Below are positions 50,801-60,938 of a stretch of 64,000 bases of DNA, one piece after another. Under the pieces are notes generated by a model. That model was not told the DNA's origin. It did no database searches and saw only the letters and a list, made by a program, of their open reading frames with translations. Each line of letters opens with the position of its first letter. The stretch's first letter is position 1. The position numbers and the translations under genes were made by a program. Source of the stretch: Mytilus trossulus (lineage: Eukaryota; Mollusca; Bivalvia; Mytilida; Mytilidae); contig NC_086378.1 of the NCBI RefSeq assembly GCF_036588685.1, positions 22,979,578 to 23,043,577 of the forward strand, read 5' to 3'.

Positions 50801-53800
50801 CTGATGTTTTGAAATTGTTTCAGACCCTGCAAAGCTGACCAATTCCATTATAACATCTGAGCAGTTATATGGCTTGTTCTCGGGTTATGTTGCTTCTTCG
50901 GAATTAATGTGCGACCTTCTAAACGCCTATGAAAAGGGAAAATTTGCTTCAGAAATTTTCATTACGGAACGCCTTATTCAAAAGTCAACCGATATCTTCA
51001 AAACACTCGAAAGAAAATCATTGCTTACATTTTTAAAAACCATTGGTAGGAATGGTTGACCCTGAAACATCCGCCCAAAAAGAACTCAGAAAAACTCGAA
51101 TGAAGCGAGATGAAACTGATGTTTTGAAATTGTTTCAGACACTGCAAAGCTGGCCAATTCCATTATAACATCTGAGCAGTTATATGGCTTGTTCTCGGGT
51201 TATGTTGCTTCTTCGGAATTAATGTGTGACCTTCTAAACGCCTATGGAAAAGAAAAAATTGCTTCAGAAATTTTCATTACGGAACGCCTTATTCAAAAGT
51301 CAACCGATATCTTCAAAACACTCAAAAGAAAATTATTGCTTACATTTTTAAAAAAGGAAATAAAAGGCAAGCAGTTAACGGCTGATAAGAACAACAAAAC
51401 ATTGAAAGCAGATGAAAAAGAATGTCGCCTGCTTGTTATAGCCCAGACAAGATAGTTGGTTATGCGATAGGTTCTCCAGTTTGAATAAGTTCTCTTCAAA
51501 TGTCTCTTGCAAACTTTGAAAAATTGAAATCTGTCCTGAGTGGTCTTTAAGAAAAGATTCATTCCTTAGGAAAGCAGGTGGATATTTGATGACATGGCAG
51601 TTATTCAAACCATTTCTAGGATACCGAGCATTATTTTCGATTTGGTAGTTATTATTTTAAAAACCATCCTTTTAGTTTCGAAAAGTGGTCTGGCATTGAT
51701 TTTGTCACTGATTAGTATCCAACAATATGCATAAAGAAATTAGAACGACAAGTCCTTGGGAGGGCAAATCATTACGATAAGTTCTAAACCATCACAATCG
51801 TGTTCTTGGGAATGGAATAAATATTTGTTAGTTGGGGGAAACAAAGTTGCTTTCATTGAATTCTTTGGTTTTGAAAAGAGAAACAATCCTATAAATTTAC
51901 ACATGAATGTATTGATTTATTTGTATCACATGGAAGTATGTGCCACAAAATATATGTTGAAAATGATATAGCGTAGAATGGTTTTTGCTCATAATCTAAC
52001 AGGAAGAAGCCGATAAAAAAAATGTTTCTTAATGCAAAAACATGCAGCTGACAAATGTTATGACTCCATTGTTAAAAGACCTTCTGACACTGATGTGGAA
52101 GTATTGGCTTACTATTTTCACAGTTGCATATCAATGCAAATTTTTAAATGTGCAATCAATGTGTGAGAAATTTGGTGAGAATGTTTGTAGAAAACTGCCA
52201 GGAGTTCACGCCAATACAGGTTGTGATTCTGTAAGTGATTTGTCTGCTAAAGAAAAAAAAAGCAAAGCATTCGGCTTTTTGACACGTTATGTGGAGTTTT
52301 CAGAAGGTCTATTCCATCTTGTTGTAACCTTTGAATAGGTTGGCGACGAGTTGTCAAAACACTGGAGAGGTTTTCGTGTTCTATATATGGCTACGAAATT
52401 GAAAATATCGATGAATAAGATCAGAACGTTTTGAAATGCCAAAGATGCAATGTTAAAGCATATTAAACAAGCCAACTTTCAGACAAATATTTGGTAATCT
52501 ACTCTTAAACACAACACTGGTATGTTGCCAAACAATTATGTTTGAATGTTTTAGAGCGCTTTGATCAGTATCAATTTGCTAGACCAACCACGATGCTTTG
52601 ATAATTCTGATGTGCTGTTCATGTCAAGCTGGTTGTGCCAAAAAAGATGTTCATGTGTTCAACAAGGTTTATCCTGAACAGATAGCTGTATGTTAATTCT
52701 CGAAAGCTTGTAGATGTAAGCATTTTCAAATCGTTGATATTGCTAACGATGACGACGAAGATGATGGAAATGATGATAATGATTATTCGGTAGATGCAGG
52801 TGACCAAACTAATGATGATTCTATGGAATGACCTTAAAATATGGTGATTCGATTGTTAAATTTAAAAAAAAAAAAAAATCTAGAAACCCTGACAGTTTTG
52901 TGTGTTTTAATATGTGAGTTATTTCATGAATGTGATGCATAAATTTGTGACAGAATCGTGCATTTCTGGTTGCTTATGTTTGTGTTTGTCGTTGATTCAA
53001 TGTTTTTGTTTCTTACCTTTAAATTTTTTTCAACAGCTTGTATATACTTTATGCTCTATGTTTCAATGTGAAAAAAATATGCCATTTTATCAAGAAAATT
53101 AGTACGTATGCTACTTTTCATTCAAAATCATCACTTTTGGAAATTACCCTCCCCCTTTTTTTCTTGTCCTCTACGATGTAAAAGTTTATTAAAAATTAGC
53201 CTGCGTTTTAATAAGATATGATGTGTTCCATTTAATAAAAAGTATAGTACTGAATACTTGGTTATTTTTACATTTTTCTGTAAATATGTGCAAAACAAAA
53301 TTTTTGATATACCCTTAAATAAGTCCCCTTTTAGTCCCTTTTGGACACTTTTTCAAAAGTCTAACACCTCTTAAAATATTCTTCAGATATTACTCTTTAA
53401 ATTTATACAAAAACATTGCGGTACCCTGGGGTGTAACACAGAACTGAATTTTTGCCATACCAGCTGATGGACTATTAGGGAATTGTAATTAAGTACTTAC
53501 AAAACAAATAATATTTCTAGATTATCCTGCACAATGATGACCCCATCTATCTGGTAAATGACGTCATAAAGGCGCGCATAATTGACGAGTTTTTTCTCTG
53601 GATGGATGAACTTTAATGTGGTGTATTGAATAAATGTTAATTTTACCATAAATGGTTTTTTTTTTTCAAAATTCAATAATAAACTCAATAAAATTATCAT
53701 CTTCTGTTTATTAATTCACCATTTTATCTACTTTTTTACTAGGTAAACCTGCAGGCCTCTATAAATTAAAATACACATAAAATCAACAGGGGCGGATGCA

Positions 53801-54820
53801 GGAATTTTCGAAAGGGGGGGGGGGTGCTAACCCAGGGCAAAGGGGGGGGGGGGGGGGGGGGTGCAAAACATATGTCCCGATACCAATGCATTGATCGGCA
53901 AAAATAAAGGGGGGGTGCGCACTCCCGGAACCCCCCTCTGGATCCGCCACTGATCAATGTACAATGAAGTTATTTTAAAGAAAAAAATAGCTTTAAAAAA
54001 TATACATACAATAATAATCTTCACAAAAATGGCATGTACATTTTTGTAATCATGTAAACCTTATACCAATACAAATGGTACCAATTGTCTTTTATTTATC
54101 ATACATTTGTAAGTGATCCTCCTAAAAAACTGACCAAATTATAAACCCTGTCACATTCTGTTTGTATGTGCCTGTAATTCAGTGGTTGTCGTTTGTTTTT
54201 GTACTACATAAAATATATTTGTTTTTGGTTCAATTTTTCACAATAAATTAGGCCTTTAGTTTTCTCAATTGAATTGTTTTACATTGTCATTTCTGTGCCC
54301 TTTATACACATAGCTGAATATGCTGTATGGGCTTTGCTCATTGTTAAAGGGCCTACGGTGATCACCTAAAGTTGTTTTAAATTACTGTGTCATTTGGTCT
54401 CCTGTGGAGAGTTGTCTCACTGGCAATCATACTACATGTACATCTTTTTTATATTAAACATTTGATTACAACACGCATGCTTGCTCAAATCTGTTATCCA
54501 TGACTTTGTGAAATATGTTGCAGGCGAGTAAAAAATCACTGCTTGACGTTGTCTAAATATGGGTCCCAGTGTGATGATGCAGGCTTTAAATATTTCTGGA
54601 AGTTGCAGAATGATTTATCTTATAACTATTAATGTGTGATCTGATCCTTGACCCTTGTTTAGATTTTTGCAGCTTGCTGTGCCCAAGGCTCAATTTCAGA
54701 CCATCTAGTTAAAGTAGACATACATGTACCTACCCTTTGAGGTCCTTCAAGAAGTCTTCCTTGACCCAAATGGTTATAAATAACAGCTTGTTGACCTTCT
54801 CTAACAGTCTTGAACTTCAT
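38821..54820 (-). CDS. SPFH/band-7 domain protein with C-terminal coiled coil, function unknown
   Basis: Eleven coding exons on the minus strand, in transcription order: 54820-54734, 49459-49353, 48145-47975, 47359-47248, 46622-46539, 44532-44495, 43955-43914, 42535-42397, 42064-41944, 41267-41130, 38975-38821. Every border is GT-AG and every phase matches, giving 397 residues. Residues 1-65 begin MKFKTVREGQQAVIYN, a start typical of this family. Residues 66-260 resemble an SPFH (stomatin/prohibitin/flotillin) core, with RVIQGPSVFVPEAEEW, KTRMIPGFYKFQQL, EVRTLDDTMITVKLMIFYEL and VVFRGYHASEQLQ. Residues 261-346 are a Glu/Lys/Gln-rich coiled coil; residues 347-397 are a short tail ending KKTVNTSF. 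There is no evident transmembrane helix. SPFH proteins usually scaffold membranes; the role of this one is not known to me. The start Met is the least certain point: the exon has an AAG-type acceptor at 54831, so a further upstream coding exon is possible. Introns hold many repeats, listed separately. Confidence 0.85.
39045..39285 (+). repeat. Interspersed repeat, copy of the 5035 family
   Basis: It shares ggaacatgtgtactaagttt and ggtggggcataaaaa with 5035-5275, in the last SPFH intron. A 30-base trace is at 37425-37455. Confidence 0.75.
39835..40305 (+). repeat. Interspersed repeat, family C (long copy)
   Basis: Nearly identical to 13255-13745, so both are recent. It sits directly next to the 25-bp minisatellite, in the last SPFH intron. 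Confidence 0.85.
40311..41130. repeat. 25-bp minisatellite, about 33 copies, abutting a splice donor
   Basis: A 25-base unit (gtgatcagtgtatgtcttt plus atacca) repeats head-to-tail about 33 times with almost no divergence. The main variation is A/T in gtatg versus gtttg, with one unit carrying aaacc. The array fills the intron between exons 10 and 11 of the SPFH gene from the exon 10 donor outward. Read on the minus strand, each unit contains GGTATAAAG, the same sequence as the real donor at 41130/41129. The far end touches an interspersed repeat ending at about 40305. Confidence 0.97.
42849..43389. mobile_element. 541-bp inverted-repeat element, TA flanks
   Basis: CTGTGAAAGTACTTT at the left matches AAAGTACTTTCACAG at the right, and similarity extends inward (attcgtggg / ccatgaat, caattttgg / ccaggaaaattgg). 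TA flanks both ends. There is no ORF. It lies in the intron between SPFH exons 7 and 8. Confidence 0.75.
44342..44409. repeat. Poly-T and (TA)n microsatellite
   Basis: A T homopolymer is followed, after a short gap, by a TA run at about 44388-44407, in the intron between SPFH exons 6 and 7. Smaller TA runs are at 12220-12238 and 32261-32275. Confidence 0.8.
45115..46400. repeat. 1.3-kb interspersed repeat with internal duplication
   Basis: It begins gaggctctaaagagcctgtg, tcgctcacc and ends gctcacttggccctttaggc, caggtgagctaa, giving short inverted ends (gctcacc / ggtgagc). A segment starting gactataaagggcaataac at 45361 is repeated from 45851, period 490. A family often seen in bivalves. It lies in the intron between SPFH exons 5 and 6. 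Confidence 0.75.
47430..47625 (+). repeat. Interspersed repeat, ggggcataactc family
   Basis: It reads gtgtccatgggacacagg, tataaagggacataactcaa, in the intron between SPFH exons 3 and 4. The intron otherwise (47626-47974) is AT-rich without features. Confidence 0.55.
48550..48646. repeat. Short foldback element
   Basis: gaattttacacc...catacaccct is inverted as agggtgtatg...ggtgttaaattc around a ggctaagcctcagg-cctgccg centre. It lies between SPFH exons 2 and 3. Confidence 0.7.
48650..48985 (+). repeat. Family A repeat, two partial copies
   Basis: It shows ttttctattttgtgttttg, gtttgactgtttgtctttt and, further on, tttagccatggcttggtc and ggtatctttcacctctctt. It lies in the intron between SPFH exons 2 and 3 (48146-49352). 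Confidence 0.6.
49094..49235. mobile_element. 142-bp inverted-repeat element, TA flanks
   Basis: CTGTGGATTCATT at the left is inverted as AATGAATCCACAG at the right; ttttcgtggtt and aaccacgaaa pair inside. TA flanks both ends. It lies about 120 bases from SPFH exon 2. Confidence 0.8.
50428..52830 (+). pseudogene. Decayed PIN/XPG-I-like protein gene carried by the TIR element
   Basis: Fragments in changing frames follow the order of a multi-copy invertebrate protein family I recognise but cannot name. From the left: HERASISLKCRDLVGM, DPETSAQKELRKTRMKRDE, LYGLFSGYVASSELMCDLLNAY (twice, because of a tandem duplication), then WKYLL-type WNKYLLVGGNKVAFIEF near 51800, a VKRPSDTDVEVLAYY segment near 52050-52120 (the Asp-rich PIN/XPG-I strand), VHANTGCDSVSDLSAKEKKSKAF at 52200-52280, a Cys-containing stretch and an acidic Asp-rich tail near 52740-52830. 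Stops and frameshifts separate them, and the region corresponding to the EEADTR-type motif of relatives is not recognisable, so no functional protein can be made. Role in relatives is probably nucleic-acid cleavage, by inference from the PIN-like motif. Confidence 0.65.
50731..51360 (+). repeat. 315-bp tandem duplication inside the decayed gene
   Basis: The block from gtaggaatgg at 50731 recurs from 51046 with only a few substitutions (for example gctcaa/gcccaa, gaatct/gaaact). It copies the segment coding DPETSAQKEL through the FKTL region. Low divergence against the general decay means the duplication is younger than the insertion. Confidence 0.9.
53780..53955 (-). repeat. G-rich interspersed repeat with long homopolymer G runs
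   Basis: It runs from ggggcggatgcaggaat to ccctctggatccgccactg, inverted ends as at 9635. Two G homopolymers (about 11 and 20 bases) lie near 53813 and 53845. It lies in SPFH intron 1. Confidence 0.65.
54160..54455 (+). repeat. Interspersed repeat, family B
   Basis: It contains gcctgtaattcagtggttgt, gtatgggctttgctcattg and gagttgtctcactggcaat. It lies in SPFH intron 1. Confidence 0.7.
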
Positions 54821-56034
54821 CTCATATGCACTTAAAATGTAAAGTTTACAGTGTAAATTGATAGTATATTCCTTGAATAAAATTGAGAATGGAGATGAGG
54901 AATACATAAAAGAGACAACAACCCAACCAAAGAGCAGATGAATGAATTAGAGTTTATAGCAAGTTTGTACATGTTGTAGATCTTTTAAATGTCTGAGTAT
55001 GATGTCAAATTTATATATGATATTTCCCTTAAGCTTGCCAAGGTACATGTGGTAGCACTAGCAATATAAATCTCTACTGATTCCATTATCATAGGCATCT
55101 ACATGTACATGTATATTCTTGTTAGTGTAACATGATAAATCAGGTGTAAAAAGAATCTATTGTAGTGAAGATTTATCATAAAATTCTCTGTACATGCTGT
55201 ACAAAGTAATGATAGTTTGTAGATTAAATTTAAAAAAAAAATTTAAAGAAGTAATCATCCAAACTTAATACCATTTTCTATTCCTATCTTTATAATGATT
55301 AAAAATAAATGGGGAATGTGTCAATGGGACACAGAGGATGCCCCCACTTGCATATACAATGTAACATTATAAAGGGGCATTATAACTCTAGAACAGTTAA
55401 AGTGAAGGCTTCAAGCTACAAAAGTTGATACTTGACCTGAATTTTGTGGTAATAAGCATTAAAATTATTTAAGTTTATAACATTCTGTAGAGGCACATTA
55501 AAGTTAGGGAAAGGAAACAAAAAAATCACTAATTCTTTCATTTATAAAGGGGCATAACTCGAGAACAGTATAAGTTACACCCCAAAATTTCAAACTTGAT
55601 CTGTGTTTTGTGGTAATAAGCATTGTATATAACAATCATAACATTTGATTAAAGCAAACTTAACTTAAAGAAAGAAACAGAAAAATCAGCAACTTTTCCA
55701 TTTAAAATCGGCATACCTCAAGAATGTTTTAAGTGACGCTTCTTAAATCATGTAAATTCATACTTGACCTGTACATGTATTTTGTTGTAATGAGCATTAT
55801 GTGTAAGTTGAATGACATTTGCATGATTTGGTTGAACTTGAACATTGCTGAAGCAAAGATATTAAACAACTGATACCAATTTTGTGAAGTACGTACACAC
55901 AAGGGTAAAACTTAATGAAAACATTGCGCCTTAAAGGGAAATCACACTATTGTTTATACGCATCGCTCTCGGCGCCGCTATAGTGTCGTAACTGTATTAT
56001 GACGTCGCCGTTTTCGAGTCCGCCGATTTCTAAA
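54821..56034. other. Space between divergent SPFH and transposase genes
   Basis: It contains the 55305-55790 repeat. The last 120 bases before the transposase ATG are CpG-rich (atcgctctcggcgccgc, gacgtcgccg), which suggests a promoter, possibly shared. Confidence 0.5.
55305..55790 (+). repeat. Interspersed repeat, ggggcataactc family, several units
   Basis: It begins ggggaatgtgtcaatgggac and repeats a block with aaggggcataactc, agaacagt, about every 180 bases. It lies in the space between the divergent SPFH and transposase genes. Confidence 0.6.
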
Positions 56035-57353
56035 ATGGCGGCCCGCTCGAATGGTCGTTTCACGAAGGCAGGAGAATGCAAACGACGTATTGATTTAAGT
56101 GTAAAAATGAAAATTATATACGAAACGGACAATTTGTTTGAAGCTGAAATCAATGAACCAAGACAGTTAGACTCATGTATCTGGATACCAGGAGAGAGGC
56201 GTGTTTTTGAACCATATGAGATGGACAAACAGCTAAAAGCAGGTTGTGTAGACTGTGAATTACCACTTCAGTTTACCAACGTTACCGAAGAAACAAAGTG
56301 TGGTCTAGGGTGCATTCTGTATGTGGCATGTTCTTGTGGTGTGATAAATAAAATCTACTACGGAAAGGTCCATTATGATGTAAAAAAACAGAAGACAAGA
56401 CCAATATTTGATGTAAATTCGAAAGCAGCAGTAGGTAAGATAAATCGGTAAACGAAATGAGTGATTCAAGTTTTTGAAATAATGTTACTGTTCCTTTATT
56501 CTTTACAAAAAAAAAAAGAAAACGTTGTTTTATTGGCACTAATGCCACATCTTCTCATTTCTAATAAGTGAAGAAGAAAACTATCAGAATAAAAAGCTCA
56601 ACAAAAATGCAACTAACTACTTGAACTAGCTGTTCCTTTGTCCAAAGGACTCCAAACAAACAGTTTATTTATAAATAACATACTGCATGTATGTATTAAT
56701 GATACTAGAAAAAAAATGACCATCAAAGTTCTATGAATAACATAGTATTTCTCCATTTATTCCCTAAATATTACACTGTAAAACGTTGTCACAGATACCA
56801 GTATATTTTGAATTCGTACGTTGTGCAATATGACGTCATGTTTATCATTATGACGTTACCGCATCAACCCATCCACCGCATAGCTACAAAGGAAAAGCAG
56901 GTGCTTCTTACCTTTTTGTGTATTGCACTGTATAGCATAAATTAATGTACAAATTAAAACAAGGAACATTTTGTAATTGATATGAGAACAATGTCAAAGC
57001 ATACCAATAACAAATAATTACATGTAATGACAATGATATATTTATTTGTTCAATTAACAGATTGTATAACCATGTCTTTTAAACTATACTATATTACTAC
57101 AAATTTTATATATTTTTTGAATGCAAACAAAGGATATTGTTTGAGATGATCCTTTATACTATCATTCTTTAATTTTTTATTACAAATTCGGTTTGCGCCT
57201 CCATGACGGCATTTTTGAAAGACAATGAATTTTTACAAATAACGGAAATGTTTTCTTACATTAATTTTATACGGCTATTCTACACCCTTTACTGAACTTT
57301 ATAGGTACTTCGGGATCGGGTGCTTTTAAGCTCGGGATTTCGGGATTGACCCT

Positions 57354-57570
57354 TGCGGGATCCGGGAATTCTGTCTCGAATTTCGGATTGTCGGGAATTG
57401 TATAAATCAGAGAAATCGGGATTTCGTGTTTTTAAGCACGGGATTTCGGGATCAGGAACCTTGCGGGATCCGGGAATTCTGTCTCGAATTTCGGATTGTC
57501 GGGAATTGTATAAATCAGAGAAATCGGGATTTCGTGTTTTTAAGCACGGGATTTCGGGATCAGGACCCTC
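57354..57570 (+). repeat. 108-bp tandem duplication, two copies
   Basis: The unit tccgggaattctgtctcgaa... starts at 57361 and again at 57469 with almost no change, followed by gggatttcgggatcagga. Because 108 is a multiple of three, an open frame runs through both copies. It lies in transposase intron 1. Confidence 0.9.
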
Positions 57571-58049
57571 CTACCACACTCTATAGTTTAAGAAATTAAT
57601 AAAAAAATGTGACCTCTGACACATAAGCTGATGCTTAACAATTCAATGGCAGTAGTCCTTCTAGTGAACGTCGATTTTCATTGGGTTGGGGGCTCCAGAC
57701 TTGTGTGATTAAGACAGCGATTTCGGAGTGAGACTGTTATGGTTTCCCAGCATAGGACCGATCCCACTTTTGTCATGTGGTTTCCATTCGGTCCAAACAT
57801 TGTATCCTAATTTGATTTACAAAAATTGTCCTTTTGCCTGATCTCAATAAAAGAGCGTAAAAATCGTTCAAAAGATAAAAGAAACCCGTTCCATTTTTAA
57901 CTATTTCTGTACTTTACTAACTAACAACAACATATTGGAAAGAAGTTGTCTAGAAGATGTTGGTACTAATTTCGATATGAGTTATCCGATCATGCGGTGC
58001 ACTATTTATTGAACACGAATAGTATATGTGAAATATTCGATTTCCCGGA

Positions 58050-58180
58050 CTATTCGGTATGGGCTTTGCTCATTATTGAAGGCCGTACGGTGACCTATAG
58101 TTGTTAATGTCTGTGTCATTTTTTGTCTCTGGTGGACAGTTGTCTCATTGGCAATCCTACCACATCTTCTTTTCTATATA
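58050..58180 (+). repeat. Interspersed repeat, family B 3' end
   Basis: It reads gtatgggctttgctcatta, gaaggccgtacggtgacc and ttgtctcattggcaatcct, in intron 1 of the transposase gene. Confidence 0.65.
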
Positions 58181-58184
58181 AGAC

Positions 58185-58850
58185 ATCATAAAATATTTCA
58201 AAACATCAAATATAGTTGATCTTTTGCATACAGTATTTATTTAGATAAATAGATCAAACTTAAAAACTCAACTTTGACCACTGAACACTGAAAATGAGAT
58301 CAATGTCCGATATCACCTACTAGCCAGAAGCGCACATCTTACAATCATTAAATACACCAAATAAAGTAGATCTATTGCATACAGTAATAGTAAAAACAGA
58401 CCTTAACACAAAAACTTAACTTTAACCACTGATGAAAATGAGGTCAAGCTCAGATGGCACATGCCAGTTTGACATGTACACCTTACAGTTTTTTCATACA
58501 TCAAATATACTTTAGGCCATTGCTTATAGTTTCTTCAGATATGAACTGGACCTAAACCTATTAATCATATTAAGACAAAAATTAAATTTACAAAACAACT
58601 GAACTTTTTTAAAACTAGTCACTTAAGCATGAAAATGAGGTCAAGGACAATGGACATGTGACAGACGGAAACTTCGTAATATAATGCATCTATATGCAAA
58701 GTATGAATCATCCAGGTCTTCCACCTCCTAAAATGTAAAGCTTTTTTAAGAAGTTAGCTAACGCCGCCGCCGCCGCCGCCGCCGCCGGATTACTATCCAT
58801 TGGTCGAACTTTCTGCGACTAAAGTCATCGACTCGACAAACACACATTCG
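58185..58850 (+). repeat. Interspersed repeat with (GCC)n tract
   Basis: Three degenerate units each contain caaatatagttgat-like and tgaaaatgaggtcaag motifs, followed by acggaaacttcgtaat, gaagttagctaac and a GCC run at 58763-58787. Known to me as a widespread bivalve repeat. Confidence 0.65.
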
Positions 58851-59929
58851 TTGTCCGGTTTTTCATTCTAAAAAAAGAAACATGCTTCTGTAAACCTACC
58901 CCCCCCCCCCCCTTCCCCGAGAACAATAATTCCTTCTTTGTGGTTAATAGTTTTACATACATCCCAAATAAGAGGCGTTTTCCAAATCAGCCCAGAAATC
59001 ATCCCAAAAAAACAAATATCAAACCTCGAATAAGTCTCGAACGGATATTGGTCGAGGGATGATATCTGGACACGCATTAAACTTTCATAATTTTATCATA
59101 TACTAACGACCCACTAAAGCAACAAGGCTAATAACCAAATAACAGCCCTACCATGCGATATTGCATACTGCTGATAAGGGTATTCTGACCGGTTTTTAAG
59201 TTATTGATAGTTTGCTCCCGCTCATCACACGCATATATATGTATTTCATATAATCTAGAATAGCAATGCAAGTATAATTTTCAACGTATGATGCACATCA
59301 AATTGAAAGTATATCTAAGACTCGATCATTACTTTTATAGCTATGTATGACACTGGTCTTGGACCTGCAGAAGTAAACAGATATTTAGCTAATTTAAATA
59401 TAAATGGGATGTCAAAATCTGCTTTCAAGAAAAGAGAAAAAGAAGTGTACGAGCCTATAAGAAAAGTTGCACAAAATTCACTAGATACCTCTTTAGAGGA
59501 GGAGAAGAGCAAATCTCCAGTAATAGAAGATAGGTTTGTACATTTTTTATGTGTATGAAGTTTACAACCACATGCAGTCAAACACCAAACTAAGTAACGA
59601 CATAAACGTTACCAATATCATTGCATAAGATGCGGATTTTAACAAGTGGTTTCTCGCCAGTAATGCTCGCCGAGATCAAAATATGTGAAAACAGAAACTT
59701 TTCCGACTGTTGACATGAAAAGCAAATAAAAATTGACATTGAGTATAGCTTAATCCGAAGAAGGATAAATTCTTAATCTTTTAAATATGTTAAAACTAAA
59801 GAATATTATTAGGGCTCATTCGTTCTTAATTTGAACCTTGATTTGCTCAAGTGGGTTAATAATCCAGCGTTCTTCTTTGCATTCAACTGTTCTTTTCATT
59901 TGCACAAATGCACTCGACGTAGTGAATAA

Positions 59930-60090
59930 TTTGGGTTTGTTTAAAGCTTACTAATTGATGTGAGACAGGGTTCCGCGTTGAATGCATCACCTTGGCCAAT
60001 ATAATTGCTTACATCGACAATATTTTATATTTTGTCTTGGAGATGAATGGAGATATTTCTCATTGGCAATCATACCACATCCTCTTATTT
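59930..60090 (+). repeat. Interspersed repeat, family B/C-like 3' end
   Basis: It contains gttccgcgttgaatgcatc, a diverged central part and tctcattggcaatcatacc, in intron 2 of the transposase gene. Confidence 0.5.
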
Positions 60091-60938
60091 TATTAAACAC
60101 AAAGGTCTTACAGTTTGTTTTCTTTTTAAGTCCATGTTAGATGAATAAAATAAAACACTCCACAGAAAACGTTATGATATTCATTGAACAGGGTTTTTTT
60201 TTTTTTTAAATGTTTTTTCGATAATGAGTTTTTCAATTATTTGTAGTGAAAATGGTGAAGATGTTAGTCTGGTAACTGTCAAGTATGATATGGGGTGGCA
60301 AAAGAGAGGCTCCGGAAGAAAATACGACTCCAAATCAGGCGTTGGAACTTTAATCGGCGACCAAACAGGAAAGGTTGTAGGGAGGGGTATTCGGTCAAGC
60401 GATTGTAGAGTTTGTACCTATTGGGAAGCAAAATATGTTGAGCCACAGGAACACAAATGCACCCGCAATTGGTTTGGTTCTGCTAAGGGAATGGAACCTG
60501 ACGTCGGCGCAAGACTAATAGAGGATATTGAAACAAAAGATTGTCAGGTTTCGACTGTTATTATGGATGACGACACTACAACTATGGCACGCATAAGACG
60601 AACAATCCAACATCCTATAAAAAAATAGAGTGACACGAACCATGTCAAATCACAATTTAACAACAAACTATGGAACTTAAAGAATACCTTTAAAAATGAT
60701 TTAACTAAACCTGCAATAACCCATCTCAATAGGTGTTTTTCTTATGCTCTTTATTCAAACCGAAATAATCCGGAAGCCATGAGTAATGACTTACAGGCTA
60801 TTGTACCTCATCTTTATAAAGAACATGACCTCTGCAATCAGAAATGGTGTTCATACAAAAGAAATCCTAATAAGTACAAACCCACTGTATCTCTTAATAG
60901 CCTTCCTCTTCGTCAAAAACTGGCTGAAATCATTGGGG

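Larger units (their letters stand above)
49745..53474. mobile_element. 3.7-kb DNA transposon with long terminal inverted repeats, in SPFH intron 1
   Basis: The ends are inverted copies of one another: the outer TAGTCCATCAGCT matches at 49745 and (reverse complement) 53474. A perfect 22-base inverted match lies further in, at 49789-49810 and 53418-53439, and similarity continues to about 49900 and 53325 (including GGTGTTAGACT and GTGTCCAAAAG). Flanking TTA on both sides (49742-49744 and 53475-53477) suggests a 3-bp target duplication. The interior carries the degraded PIN/XPG-I-like gene. Three-base TTA/TAA duplications occur in PIF/Harbinger, and Academ elements are known to carry an XPG-like nuclease; assignment to either is inference. 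It lies in the intron between SPFH exons 1 and 2. Confidence 0.8.

Noticed and set aside
53766-54024. Pro-rich minus-strand ORFs
   Set aside because: Pro runs are the antisense of G homopolymers in a repeat.
55947-56228. 93-codon minus-strand ORF at the divergent promoter
   Set aside because: It is antisense to transposase exon 1 and has no family pattern.
57353-57586. 77-codon ORF with two identical halves
   Set aside because: Explained by the 108-bp duplication; no evidence that it is coding.
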